DNA from: [Mycoplasma] gypis
GTDB taxonomy: Bacteria; Bacillota_I; Bacilli_A; Mycoplasmatales; Metamycoplasmataceae
DNA: 64,000 nt
Direction: 5' to 3'
Assembly (NCBI RefSeq): GCF_016924775.1
Contig: NZ_JAFFTD010000002.1
Span: forward strand, 124,001 to 188,000
Shown here: positions 34,550-44,461 of the stretch, piece after piece
Numbering within the stretch: position 1 is the stretch's first letter
How the letters are laid out: each line of letters starts with the position of its first letter
Notes under the pieces: generated by a model
The model's input: the letters and a program-made list of their open reading frames with translations, nothing else
Database searches by the model: none
Told to the model about the DNA's origin: nothing
Made by a program: the position numbers and the translations under genes

Positions 34550-34891
34550 ATGAGTCTTTTAAATTGTGACGATATTTTAAATATCAACGAAAAAGATATA
34601 TTTATTTTTCACGGGCAAGAATTCGAAATTGATACCAGTTTTTTAAGTGTTATAAATTTTCAAAAATACACAGAAACTAAAGATTTAAACAATATTTTAA
34701 ACACATCAGCAGAAGCTAACGAACAATTTTTAAAAATATTTTTCGCTAAACCTGAACAATTTATTCAGTTTTTTGAACTACTTAAAAAATACCCAGTTAA
34801 ACACATACAGCAAATAATTGAGCAGTTATTTACATTTTGATACCAACAAACAATTCCTTACATTGAGCAAAACGAAACCGAAAAAAAGTAA
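34550..34891 (+). CDS. Tail assembly chaperone, short form (G-like)
   Basis: Codes for 113 aa, helical, with FHGQEFEIDTSFLSVINFQKYT. It starts 3 bases after the tube gene's stop. Its last sense codons are GAA AAA AAG before TAA, forming the slippery heptamer A AAA AAG. Chaperones of this class bind the tape measure and recruit tube protein. Zero-frame termination yields this short form. Confidence 0.8.
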
Positions 34892-35202
34892 CAGAAGTCT
34901 ACCTTGATTATGTCGAGGACTTAGACACTATAGTAGCAAACTTTAGGCAAGTTTATAACCTTGAACCCTTGCAAGTTTTACGGCTTAAATTTAAATTGTT
35001 TATAACATATTTAGCAAATTTACCAGCAACGTCAACGCTTAGCCAAATAATGCAAATAAGAGGACTACCGGACTCAGAAATTGAAGACGACAAAATATTA
35101 AAACTAAAGCAAAAAATAAGACTAAAAAAACAAACCCCACAACCATCGCAAGAAGCACTTGGCTTATTTGTTGAATCAATTATTAGCAAAGGAGGAAAAT
35201 AA
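34550..35202 (+). CDS. Tail assembly chaperone, frameshifted long form (GT-like)
   Basis: A -1 shift at A AAA AAG (34882-34888) moves translation from the short-form frame into an open frame reading VTEVYLDYVEDLDTIVANFRQ, then LQVLRLKFKLFITYL, ending at 35202, giving 217 aa. The downstream frame has no start codon near its beginning, a classic sign of programmed frameshifting. Genes directly before the tape measure in most siphophages use this mechanism. The long form ends LGLFVESIISKGGK, and its stop overlaps the next ATG. Confidence 0.8.
34882..34888 (+). promoter_or_regulatory. -1 ribosomal frameshift site
   Basis: A AAA AAG in the zero frame, immediately followed by the TAA stop. The same heptamer works in E. 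coli dnaX. Confidence 0.8.
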
Positions 35203-36140
35203 TGGCAATCGGGAAAGTAACACTAAGCGCGCAACTAAATACCAAGAGTTTAGACAAAGCACTTTCAAACATGCAAAGAAAAATAAAAAGTTCTGTTACA
35301 AATGTTAAAAACATTTTTTTAGCGGCAAGATTGGGAAGCTTTCTATTTAGTGGAGCAGAAGCAAGCATTCAAGAATTTATGGCAAAAATGAGATTAAAGG
35401 CAAACCTTAAGGAATTAGGATTCGAAGACAAAGCGCAAGCAATTCAAGGACTGTCGGACAACTTTGAAAAATTAGGGTATTCAGCAGATACTGCAAACGA
35501 TGCATTTGCACAATTTATAGCCACAGGAAAAGCGACAACCTTACAAAGCATTGGAATATATTTAGATAAAAATACCAAAGCAACGCTAAGCGCCTCAACA
35601 GCCCAACAACGTCTTAATTTTTTAATTCGTGACGGAAATAAATATTTAAAACAACAACAAGACGCAATGCCTCAAAACATTAAAACAATGATTGAGTTAA
35701 AGAAGTCAGCAGAGGACACTAAGAAAGCATTGGGACAATCTTTTATGCGAGTTTTAAATAATATTGTTCAAGGTTTTGGGGGAGTTGAAGGAGCTATGAA
35801 GACAGCAATTGTTTCTTTTACAGCTTATAAGATTGCTACAATTATCGGAAACGTTGGAATTGGTATATCTAAAGCAATAGCTCAAGGGGGAGTATTTGCA
35901 GCCCCCGTTGCAATAGCAATGGGAATCAGTTCACTTGCGGCAATTTTGGGACTTGTAGGAGCGTCAGCGGTGGCTATTAATTCGATAAATTCAGCACAAC
36001 AAAACCCAGAAAACACAACCACCAACCAACCAATTCAAAAAATTGAGATATCGGTAAAAAATGACCGTTACGGGCAAGAAGTCGTAGAAAGTGGGGGAAA
36101 TGCTAGAAAATTACAAACCTCGTTCGGGAGTTCTAATTAA
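35202..36140 (+). CDS. Tape measure protein (unusually short)
   Basis: Codes for 312 aa. The N-terminal GKVTLSAQLNTKSLDKALSN and MQRKIKSSVTNVKNIFLAA are characteristic of tape measures, as are the Ala-rich helices and the strongly hydrophobic segment at about 215-265 (AIVSFTAYKIATIIGNVGIG, AAPVAIAMGISSLAAILGLV). The tape measure sets tail length and is ejected ahead of the DNA. Most siphophage tape measures are 700 or more residues, so this predicts a tail of only about 45-50 nm, using roughly 0.15 nm per residue. It starts within the stop of the GT frame (TAATG). Confidence 0.85.
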   Translation: MAIGKVTLSAQLNTKSLDKALSNMQRKIKSSVTNVKNIFLAARLGSFLFSGAEASIQEFMAKMRLKANLKELGFEDKAQAIQGLSDNFEKLGYSADTANDAFAQFIATGKATTLQSIGIYLDKNTKATLSASTAQQRLNFLIRDGNKYLKQQQDAMPQNIKTMIELKKSAEDTKKALGQSFMRVLNNIVQGFGGVEGAMKTAIVSFTAYKIATIIGNVGIGISKAIAQGGVFAAPVAIAMGISSLAAILGLVGASAVAINSINSAQQNPENTTTNQPIQKIEISVKNDRYGQEVVESGGNARKLQTSFGSSN

Positions 36141-36143
36141 AAA

Positions 36144-37778
36144 ATGGAACTTAACGGCTTTCAAAAAAATTTAGTTTTAACCATAAACGGAGACAGCCAG
36201 TGGGCATTCGGGGGCGTTGTTTCTTTTGACTTTCATGCTTTTAACTTTTCAAAAATTACAATTAATAACGTAATTCATAAAAGCGTATTGCAAAATAATA
36301 AACATTTAGATGTAACGGAGTTTTTGACAAAAATTGACAACTATTCAATTGCAACACTTTCTTCAAATGGTCGTGTATTTTTTACCGGAATAATAACCTC
36401 AATTGGACGCATCAGCTTAAAACCTAATACCCTAAAGGACTTTAGTATTGAAATAAGCGACATAAGACTTTGACTAAGTAAAAAAACCCCTAACAATATT
36501 CAATTCGTGGACGTTACCCCAACCGAAGCACTTAACTTATTCATTAAGGGACTAAACGAGAAAAAAATAAAATTGGGAAGTGTTAATTTTACAGATAATA
36601 CAAAAATTGTCGCATATGATACAGCAAATAAAAACGCTTATAGCATTTTAAAAGAGGTAATTGCAAACCAAACGCGAAGCTTTTTATATTTTTCATCTAA
36701 TAATTCAGGCGATGTATTAATTAATTTTATGTCGCAACAAAATTACGAAAATAAGAAAAAAACAGCCAAGGTATTAAATGCAATAACACCCCAAACGGTT
36801 AACCATTTAAAAATTACCGATATTCGTTTGGACAAGAATGCAGACAGTTATGCGAATCGCTTATATTTTGAAAGTGAAAATATTATTTATAACCAACCAG
36901 CAACAGAAACTTTTATACTACAAGGTTCGCAAGATGAGTATATTTTGAAAAATACAATTGGAAAACATAACCCCAACCCGTTACTTAACTTTTTTTATGA
37001 AACAACAAATAACCAAAAACCCACCCCCCTTATTGTTTTAGATGCTAACCAAAAAGCTCAAGGACTTGATTGCCATTTTTATTATGAACCTAATAGCAAC
37101 AAAATAAAGAAGTCAAAAAATTGAGATGTTGCTAATGCTTTTGTTTCTTTTTCTTATTACCCAAAAGGAAGATTCGGGGTTATATTAGAAAACACTCAAG
37201 AAATTGACAAAATAAAACAGCTTACAAACTTTGGCGGAGATGTGTTTTTATATGATAAATATAACGACTATTCAAATTATGATGATTTATATAAATTTAC
37301 TAACAGTGAACTTTTAAAAGTTTCAACATTCGCTAATACCCTAGAAATTGACACAAATAAAGCCAGTTGAAATATTAGCGATGTAATATATCTAAACTAT
37401 TCAATTCAGGCAGATGGCTTTTATATTTGTATTGGTTACCGTGGAACATACAACCAAGCATCAGATGAACTAAAAATAACATATATTTTTAAAAATTCGA
37501 TTAATGCAGATACCTTATTAAATTTTTATGATTCACAAGCATTTAGAGACAAACCATTATTCGCAAATAAACAAACTTTTACGAAGAGCATTGAAACAAG
37601 TGCAGATGGTAATATATGACACATAAAAACTCTTAACAATCAACCAACCCACCAGCCAACGCTAGTAACTAACTCAATAAAACTAAATACCAAATTGCCT
37701 TATTTATTCAATTTTAACAGTCAAAAAATGAAACTAAAAAGTAGACAAAAAAATAAAACCATTATAACAATCAAATAA
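36144..37778 (+). CDS. Tail protein, likely baseplate hub/tail-associated
   Basis: Codes for 544 aa, placed right after the tape measure where Dit/Tal-type hub proteins lie. Beta-rich: FQKNLVLTINGDSQWAFGGV and GIITSIGRISLKPNTLKDFS, then a hub-like middle (TPTEALNLFIKGLNEKKIKL, RSFLYFSSNNSGDVLINF). No peptidoglycan hydrolase motif is present, in line with a wall-less host. The family is not identified with certainty. No good SD is visible; its ATG is 3 bases after the tape-measure stop, so reinitiation is likely. Confidence 0.65.
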
Positions 37779-37816
37779 AAAAAAGAGCCCTAAAGCCCTT
37801 TAACAAAAAAGCGTTT

Positions 37817-38254
37817 TTATTTTCTTAATTTTAATAATTTGTATGTTGCAAACGAAGACAATAAAACAGCATGAAACATAATAAAACTGATTGAAATAAT
37901 AAAGATAAGTTCATATATTTTTCATTGTTGTTTAAGTAATAAAAGATTTGAAACAGTTAAACTTTGCTCATCAGTGAGTTCATAATCGATTGGATGCAGT
38001 GCTTGATACAAAGCATTCCCCGAACCGTTTAATTCACTCATATATTTAAGCCCTCAGCCGTTATTGTTGTTTAGTCATCCTTGTTTTGAAAAATTAATCT
38101 CTTCTAACGCAATTTTTTCAAGTTCGGGATGTTCTTTGTTTTTATAAACAACGTCTTTTTCATGAAGTCCAAAACCAAGCAAGAAGCAACAAGTTATTAA
38201 AATGCTAATACCTAAGCAAATAAAAGCAATTCAAAAAATTTTATTTTTATTCAT
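37817..38254 (-). CDS. Reversed two-pass membrane protein (phage moron)
   Basis: Codes for 145 aa on the minus strand, against the direction of the tail operon. Translation gives MNKNKIFWIAFICLGISILI with a first transmembrane helix (7-27), an extracellular-sized loop of about 85 residues with NNNNGWGLKY, and a second helix at about 113-135 (IYELIFIISISFIMFHAVLL). Five TGA Trp codons are read through. It has its own promoter (TTGTTC, 18 bases, TATAAT) with the -10 box only about 10 bases from the ATG and no SD, so the message is probably leaderless. A plausible lysogenic-conversion or superinfection-exclusion gene; function inferred. Confidence 0.75.
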
Positions 38255-38262
38255 AATATCAC

Positions 38263-38292
38263 AATTATAAACCCAAACCAAAGGAGCGAACA
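38263..38292 (-). promoter_or_regulatory. Leaderless promoter of the reversed moron gene
   Basis: On the minus strand TTGTTC (38292-38287), 18-base spacer, TATAAT (38268-38263), then ATG at 38254. It overlaps the SD region of the plus-strand tail gene, so the two activities may interfere. Confidence 0.55.
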
Positions 38293-41200
38293 ATGAAAAA
38301 ACCATGATTCAGCACATATGAAGAATTTATAGCCCAAAAGCTACCAACAAAACCCCAAGTACGAGCGTTTTTTAATTACATCATAAACCCAAGTGCCGAA
38401 ACTTTCGACAATAAAACAAAAAAAACAGCTTTAGAAATTGACAAAAATAACAAAATATTCGAAGTTTACCAAGCTAGAGACATAGAAAAATTAAAAAATT
38501 TTAATAATAAGCAAATTTTTAAAGAAGAATTTACGAAATGAGCAAAACTTTACATAAAAAAAACAATTCTAAAGCCTGAAAATGATGCAAGTTATTTATT
38601 AGCTCAGAAATTTTTAACAGATAGCGAAGAAATATTGCAACAAATTGAACAACAAAAAAATAATATTGTTTTTAAACAGTATTTTAATAATTCGCTTGTT
38701 TTAGTTACAAATTTTAAAATTAGCTCAAGCTATCAGCTACCACAAACAAATATAAATGTACCTTTTAAACAAGAATTTAGCGAGATTACAATAATAAAAA
38801 ACCCAGTTGGAAATAAAGAAATACAAATATTTAAATTTTTCAATTTATCAAGTTCGCCCGAATTGTTTAAAACCGTTTTAAAAGCTAAAACCAACGAACT
38901 TGGCTATTTGTGAATGTTTACTAGTGAAGGTATTTTATTAAAGATTAACAAGCTATTCGAAGAACAACCAGTAGCCGAATTGCTTTCATATTTTGACATT
39001 TACGAAGCTACAAAAAACAACGATAAAAGCGAAGACACCGTACCTCCAGCAAGTTTTATAAAAATGGTAGATTTTAGCGAAACAACAACTGAAAAAAATA
39101 AAATTGATTTAATTATCTATACCAAAGCTAACGACTTTTATTATATGAAATTTGTTATGAATCTAAACCCCGAAGCAAGTGCAGTAATTTATAAATCAGC
39201 CGTGAGATTAGGCGAACAAACTCCCACCCATTACAGCTATGGATTTGAAATGTCAAACGTTAACAATATCGCAGTAAATAATTTTATAAAAAACATTAAT
39301 AAAAAAAGTCGGGAATTTTGTAATTTATTCATAACCAACTCAGGAAGAAGTAAAACCCAACAAACTCAAAAAAATAAATTTGAGCAGTCATGAATTAATA
39401 AAAAATATAACAGCACTGACTGAGTGTCGCTAAGTACCAAAAAAAGCGAGTGAACACAATACACCGTTTTAAATGATTCAAGAATAAAAAGCAAAGATGT
39501 AAAGACATTTAAATTTAACTTATTAGAAGATCCAAATTTTAAAATAATTTATGACACTTATAAAAAAAATAATTTAAAAGAACGTTGAGAATTTAGCAAG
39601 GATTTAAAACTTGACTTATATTTATATACTTTAACTAATAAGAGAAAAACACCAACATTCGACAAAGAAGAGATGGGAACAAAACCTTATTGAAAACAAG
39701 TAACAGAACAACACCCAAATAGCTACACAATAAATTATTGAAACCAACAAAAATACAAAAACAAAACATTCACTTTTACAATCGATAAAACAAAAATAAA
39801 AAGCCTTTTAGAACAATCGGAACCAGTGCTTTATTTTGATGCCGAAATTTTGGAAAAACCAAGTCAAAAAAGTCAAAGCGATGAACTAAGAAGACAAAAC
39901 GATGAGTTACTTTCACATATGTTTTCAACTAGTGGAATAACAGAAAGCGAAAAATATAAACGTTTGCAATTGATTCTTAAAACTGAACAAGGCAATACAG
40001 AATTAGCAAGAAGCGAACAAAATATGTTTTTTACTGATGATGATTATAAATATAACCAGCAAAGAACTCAGTGAGGATGAGTGTTTAGATTTTCAGAAGC
40101 AAAAATATTATTCGACGGAATCAGCTTTGAAGAAGATACCCAAAACAGAGAACTAGACAACTCAGCGCTTAAAATAGTCATAAGAGAAGATGAAAACAAT
40201 AAAAACGGACTTCGCTTTGATGTTGAAAATAAAAAGGAAAATACATACGATTCCAGAGCCGGCTTTTTCGTTAATTCTGATTATGTTGTCCCGTTAAAAG
40301 TACGAGAAAGAACAGAAAGCGCACCAACTTGACGGCTTTATTCTTTCAATAGTTCGTTTAATGCTTTGTATAACGAAGATGGGACAATTAAGCAAATAAT
40401 ACAAAATAAACAACCATTCGAAATATTTAGTCAAGACGATGAATTTTATTTATACAAGATTGATAACGAAAACAACAGCGCAAGTATTTTATTAGCAATA
40501 ACACCAGAATGAAATTTAGTAAATTTAATTACTCAAAATTTAGACACAACGGAGTATGATTATATTAGTTTTAGTCAATACCTACCAGCAGAAATAACTG
40601 GTGAAATTGATTGTAAAAATAATCCATACCCCATTCAATGAATGGAACAAAACCATGCGCGTTTATTAATAAAAACAAAGCAAAATAAATATTATTATCT
40701 AACTACAAAAAACGACGCTCGACCCTTTTCAACAAATAATTATCCTTATTTATATAAAAAACTTGCAAATTCTGACACATTAAGCGAAACATTCACACCG
40801 GCAACGATGGACGCTTATGAGATGCAAACAATCGATGGAATCGACACAAGTTACGAAGAGTATAAACAAATGCTTGAAACTTTAGGCAATAGAGCCACAG
40901 AAGAACAAAAAAGGTTATTAAGTACCAGCTTTAAACCAAGAAACGTAGCAAGCGCAAATATAAGCAATGTAGCACAAAATGGAAGCGAAGTAACATTCAC
41001 TTCGATAATTGACGCAAACACCCTAAAAACATATAAACAAGATACCATTCCACAAGATTGAAAAATTTACGACAATAATAAAAACGAGCTTTTTAGCTTT
41101 CAAAAAGAATTTTTTAAGACTAACCACGAAACTATTTTATTAAATTATAAAATTAACTTTAATTTTTGAGATGGTAGGGAAAACGACTGAACAAGAAACG

Positions 41201-41553
41201 AACAAAAGTCGCAACAGTTTGCAGGAATTTATAGCAATTTAGCAAACGCAAACAATTTTATAATTGAATACCTTGTTTTTACAACCACAGACAACGCAAC
41301 ACATACCACCAAAAAAAGAAAATATAAAATTGAGCCTGATGATTGCGAAATTAATGGAAATGCGTTATGACTAACAGTCTCTTTCGCTCATGATTTTGGA
41401 AATGAAACAAGTGGTTCAATAACATATTCAGACTTTTATTTTACAAACGAAGAGGAGACAACCAGATGAAACTTAACAGACTGAGAACCTTTCACAATTA
41501 CAAACGCAGAACAAACTGTAATAAAAGATTTTGCGCTTTGCTTAGATTTTTAA
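38293..41553 (+). CDS. Large tail/receptor-binding protein, 1,086 aa
   Basis: One frame with numerous TGA Trp codons. AAAGGAGCG lies 6 bases before the ATG. It is Asn/Lys/Glu-rich with many aromatic residues and repeated beta-like segments (for example near 300-420 and 690-760), consistent with a distal tail or receptor-binding protein. No enzymatic motif is recognised. Placement after the hub protein and before a coiled-coil fibre supports the role. The target would be a membrane protein or lipoprotein of the mycoplasma, since there is no wall; this part is inferred. Confidence 0.65.
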
Positions 41554-41575
41554 AAATTAAAAAGGAATGTAAAAA

Positions 41576-42484
41576 ATGTCAGCTATTAAAAAAATAACCT
41601 TTGAAAACAAGCAACAAACTAATACAGTTTTTAACGTACCTTTAACACAACAAATAACAGCCACAGACATCAACCAAATAAAAGACGTTGTAAATACTTC
41701 AGCCGACAAAATTAACGAGCTAGAAAGCACGCAACAACGACAAGCAAGCGACTTAAGAAGTGCTAAAAGTGATATTTTAGACATCAGTAGAAAAGCTAAC
41801 CAAAACGAACAAAAAATAAGAGAACTAGAAACATCACACCCAACAACCTCAAGTGCCTCAATAAATGAAAGTCGTGTTAATGAATTAATTATTCAAAAAG
41901 TTACACCAATTCAAAGCGTCTCAAACGAAGCAAGACAAAAAGCAACCCAGAACGCAAGCGATATACAAAATATTAAGGGACAATTGACAAACTTACAACG
42001 ACAACCACAAGGGGCTACAAAAATTCCAACGTTTAAGCTAAAAAAATACCCAACGTCATCGTTACAATTAACCGAAGCGAATTATTGAGAACCTTTTAAA
42101 ACCTCAATAAATAAAAAAATATCTTATCCAAGTGTTTCTCTTGGATCTACTAATGTCGTAATTAGGTATGTTTTAAGTTTAAGAATTAAAAACGCAAATA
42201 AGGATCACTGATTATCAGCCTCGAATTTATTGTGATTCTTTTCGCCTGTAAAAGGAAATATGATGTTTTCAAATAGTGACGAAAACGAAAACTATCACCA
42301 AACTGTCGTTTGCTATTTTGATAACTCAACTTCAACCGCTTATCTCCTTGACTTTGCGCTTAACCCCGAAAGCGATGGAATCGCGATAACAATGCAGGCA
42401 AATTCTTTATATGATGGGAGATTTTTTAAAAAGACAATCGACATTGAATATAACTGAGCTGTTGAATATTTAAGCTACTCATAG
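41576..42484 (+). CDS. Tail fibre with N-terminal coiled coil
   Basis: Codes for 302 aa, with AAAAAGGAATG before the ATG. Residues 25-155 form an Ala/Asn/Gln-rich coiled coil (DVVNTSADKINELESTQQRQ). Residues 160-302 form a beta-rich domain with many aromatic residues (VVIRYVLSLRIKNANKDHW), a likely receptor-binding head. A short segment near residue 98 (ESRVNELIIQKV) is shared with the neck-fibre extension at 31477. It is the last recognisable structural gene. Confidence 0.7.
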
Positions 42485-42496
42485 AAAGGAGGCAAG

Positions 42497-42892
42497 ATGA
42501 TTTTATTTATAACAATGCTTATATTGCAATGCATTCAAGCAAGCGACCAAAGTATTGCACACCTTATTCCCAACATTGAAGAGCGTATTGACTTTGATGC
42601 ATTTAAACAGGTACTTAACCTTAACCAGTTCGAAGCTCTTGGACGTGGTGGAACATTTGTGTTTAAAATAGCAATTGCAGTCGAAGCGTTTTTGGAACTT
42701 TGAGTCCTGATTTTTAAAATTTTACCCCGTTACATTGCAATAGCATGAAAGAACAAAAAAACTAAAACAATAAACGAAGTGGAAACACTTAAAGCAATAA
42801 AAACAAAAATAGAAAACAATATTAAATTAACTCGAAAGGAACAAAATTTTTATGAAAAAAGAATCAAACAAAACAAACAAAAAACAAAATAA
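42497..42892 (+). CDS. Small membrane protein, possible holin
   Basis: Codes for 131 aa, with GAAAGGAGG 7 bases upstream. Hydrophobic segments at 1-15 and about 52-82 (FVFKIAIAVEAFLELWVLIF), then a basic tail (KKTKTINEVETLKAIKTKIE). Size, position after tail fibres and a charged C-terminus resemble holins, but many phage membrane proteins look alike. No endolysin lies near. It overlaps the lipoprotein gene by 41 bases. Confidence 0.5.
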
Positions 42893-43103
42893 AAAAATAT
42901 TTTTAACTTTATTACTTTCATCACTAGCAGTTGTCACTGTTGCAACACCAACAATCTCAGCTTCTTGTGGTACACCCTTTAAAAAATTAAGGGGGAAAAT
43001 TAACGGAAAAATTCAAGATATCAAAAACAAAGTTCACAAAAATAACGAAACTAACCCCCAACCAGCTCAACCACAACCCGAAACACAACCTAAACAAAAA
43101 TAA
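42852..43103 (+). CDS. Small phage-encoded lipoprotein
   Basis: Codes for 83 aa. It has a basic N-terminus rich in Asn/Lys, hydrophobic segment IFLTLLLSSLAVVTVA, and a lipobox-like TISASC at about 34-39 with C39 as the lipidation site. The mature part is short, basic, then a Pro/Gln/Glu tail ending PQPETQPKQK. Mycoplasma surface lipoproteins have this form, so the product is probably displayed on the lysogen's surface. ATG overlaps the previous gene; CGAAAGGAAC lies 6-7 bases upstream. Confidence 0.7.
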   Translation: MKKESNKTNKKQNKKIFLTLLLSSLAVVTVATPTISASCGTPFKKLRGKINGKIQDIKNKVHKNNETNPQPAQPQPETQPKQK

Positions 43104-43124
43104 CAATAAAGGAGAATAATAAAC

Positions 43125-43685
43125 GTGCTTAAATGATTGCAAACCCTTGACCGAACCAAACGATTAACGATTTATATAATGTCGATTATTTTGGGACTGC
43201 TTGCCTTTTGTTTAATTATTGCATCAATTGTAAACGATGGAATTAATAGTTTTGCAAAGTCTTTTTATTTTCAAGAACAAAAACTTGTCGAAGATGATAG
43301 ATGAAAAGAATTTATGAGTTATGCAAAAGAAAAACAACTACCAAGCGAAGTAATCGAAAAAATACGTGACGTGTTTGGCGATGGTTTATATATAACAATT
43401 GAAAGACAAAACGCAATGGGCTTTGGTTTCTTTATATCTACGATGGTTTTAATTTTGGTAATTTGTATTATTATAGTTAGTTCAATAACATATATTTCAA
43501 TTCCATTATTAAAATATCAAACCCACACAGCATATCGTGAAAATATGATGACTGAAGAACAGTTTGCGAAGTTTCTAGATTTATACGATGAAATTGAAAA
43601 AAACGGATTCAAACACAAACGCCAAGCATTGCAATTAATTGACGAAGAATTAAACAAAAAAGAAGAAGAACAGGGAGAATATTAA
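43125..43685 (+). CDS. Two-pass membrane protein with GTG start
   Basis: Codes for 186 aa. GTG at 43125 follows AAAGGAG by 11 bases; no ATG lies before the first membrane helix (about 14-36, LTIYIMSIILGLLAFCLIIA). The second helix is at about 98-122 (GFGFFISTMVLILVICIIIV). A charged cytoplasmic tail ends with KKEEEQGEY. The family is unknown; it belongs to a cluster of three membrane proteins that may serve lysis, exclusion or host-surface change. Confidence 0.7.
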
Positions 43686-43688
43686 AAT

Positions 43689-44297
43689 ATGTCTAATTTT
43701 TTAGATGAATTAGAAAAGCAACATAAACCATTAAAAAAGCGAACTAAAAAAATATTGATATTTTTGGGAGTGTTCGCAGTCATCTTTTTAATAAGCACAA
43801 TTTTATTATTTACACCCTTTAAAAAAGAAAGTACTTTTGAACTTATCATAAAAGAATTTAAACAACAACAATATGACTCAATATTAATATCTAAATTGGT
43901 AGCCGGTTTTTTTACATGGGTTTTTATCGTTTGAACTTTAAGCCTAAGAATTGCCCAAAGCATTTTATTTTACAAATATAGAAAAATAGTAAATAACGAA
44001 ATTGAAAAAATTGACAGCGTAAGCACTGAACAAACAGGAAAGGAACTCCACATGAGCAAATTAAACGCACAAACAAAAAAACAAGCAAGAGACGAGAATT
44101 TTATAGCTAATTTATTAAATACATGCATAGCACTGCAAAAACCACTTATAGGCTCTGCAACTATGGATGTAAGGGAAATTTTAAATAACCCGCAATATAA
44201 CTCAAAGCAAAAAAAGTTATTAATATCGCAGCTATTAAAAAATAACGGAATAGATCCAAAGAATAAAAAAATTTTAGAAGTAATTACAAAACTTTAA
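43689..44297 (+). CDS. Two-pass membrane protein with C-terminal cytoplasmic helix domain
   Basis: Codes for 202 aa, starting 3 bases after the previous stop with CAGGGAG upstream. Helices at about 22-43 (ILIFLGVFAVIFLISTILLF) and 68-92, with TGA as W82. Residues 120-202 form a soluble helical domain. Within the gene, GGAAAGGAA precedes an in-frame ATG at 44052, so an 81-aa soluble C-terminal product (MSKLNAQTKKQARDEN) could also be made. Role unknown. Confidence 0.7.
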
Positions 44298-44305
44298 CAT
44301 GTTAC

Positions 44306-44340
44306 ATAGCCCAAAAAAATAGGGCTATTTTATTTTTTTT
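44306..44340 (+). terminator. Terminator at the end of the structural arm
   Basis: ATAGCCC, loop, GGGCTAT (perfect 7-base stem), followed by a T-rich run. Confidence 0.8.
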
Positions 44341-44374
44341 ATTTTTTTTACTATACTTTTATGATTTTTCGTAT

Positions 44375-44380
44375 TATAAT
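44375..44380 (+). promoter_or_regulatory. -10 box for the integrase gene
   Basis: TATAAT about 80 bases upstream of the integrase ATG; no convincing -35. The stretch between is A+T-rich with A-tracts and may also contain recombination sites, but none was identified. Confidence 0.5.
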
Positions 44381-44461
44381 ATTAGTGCATGAATAAAATA
44401 CTAAAATAACAAAACACACAAATAAAAAAATAAAGTAAAAAAATATAAAAAAGGACTTTTT

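Noticed and set aside
37779-37816. Terminator between tail hub gene and reversed gene
   Set aside because: GAGCCCTAAAGCCC is mainly a direct repeat; only a 5-bp TAAAG/CTTTA stem can form.
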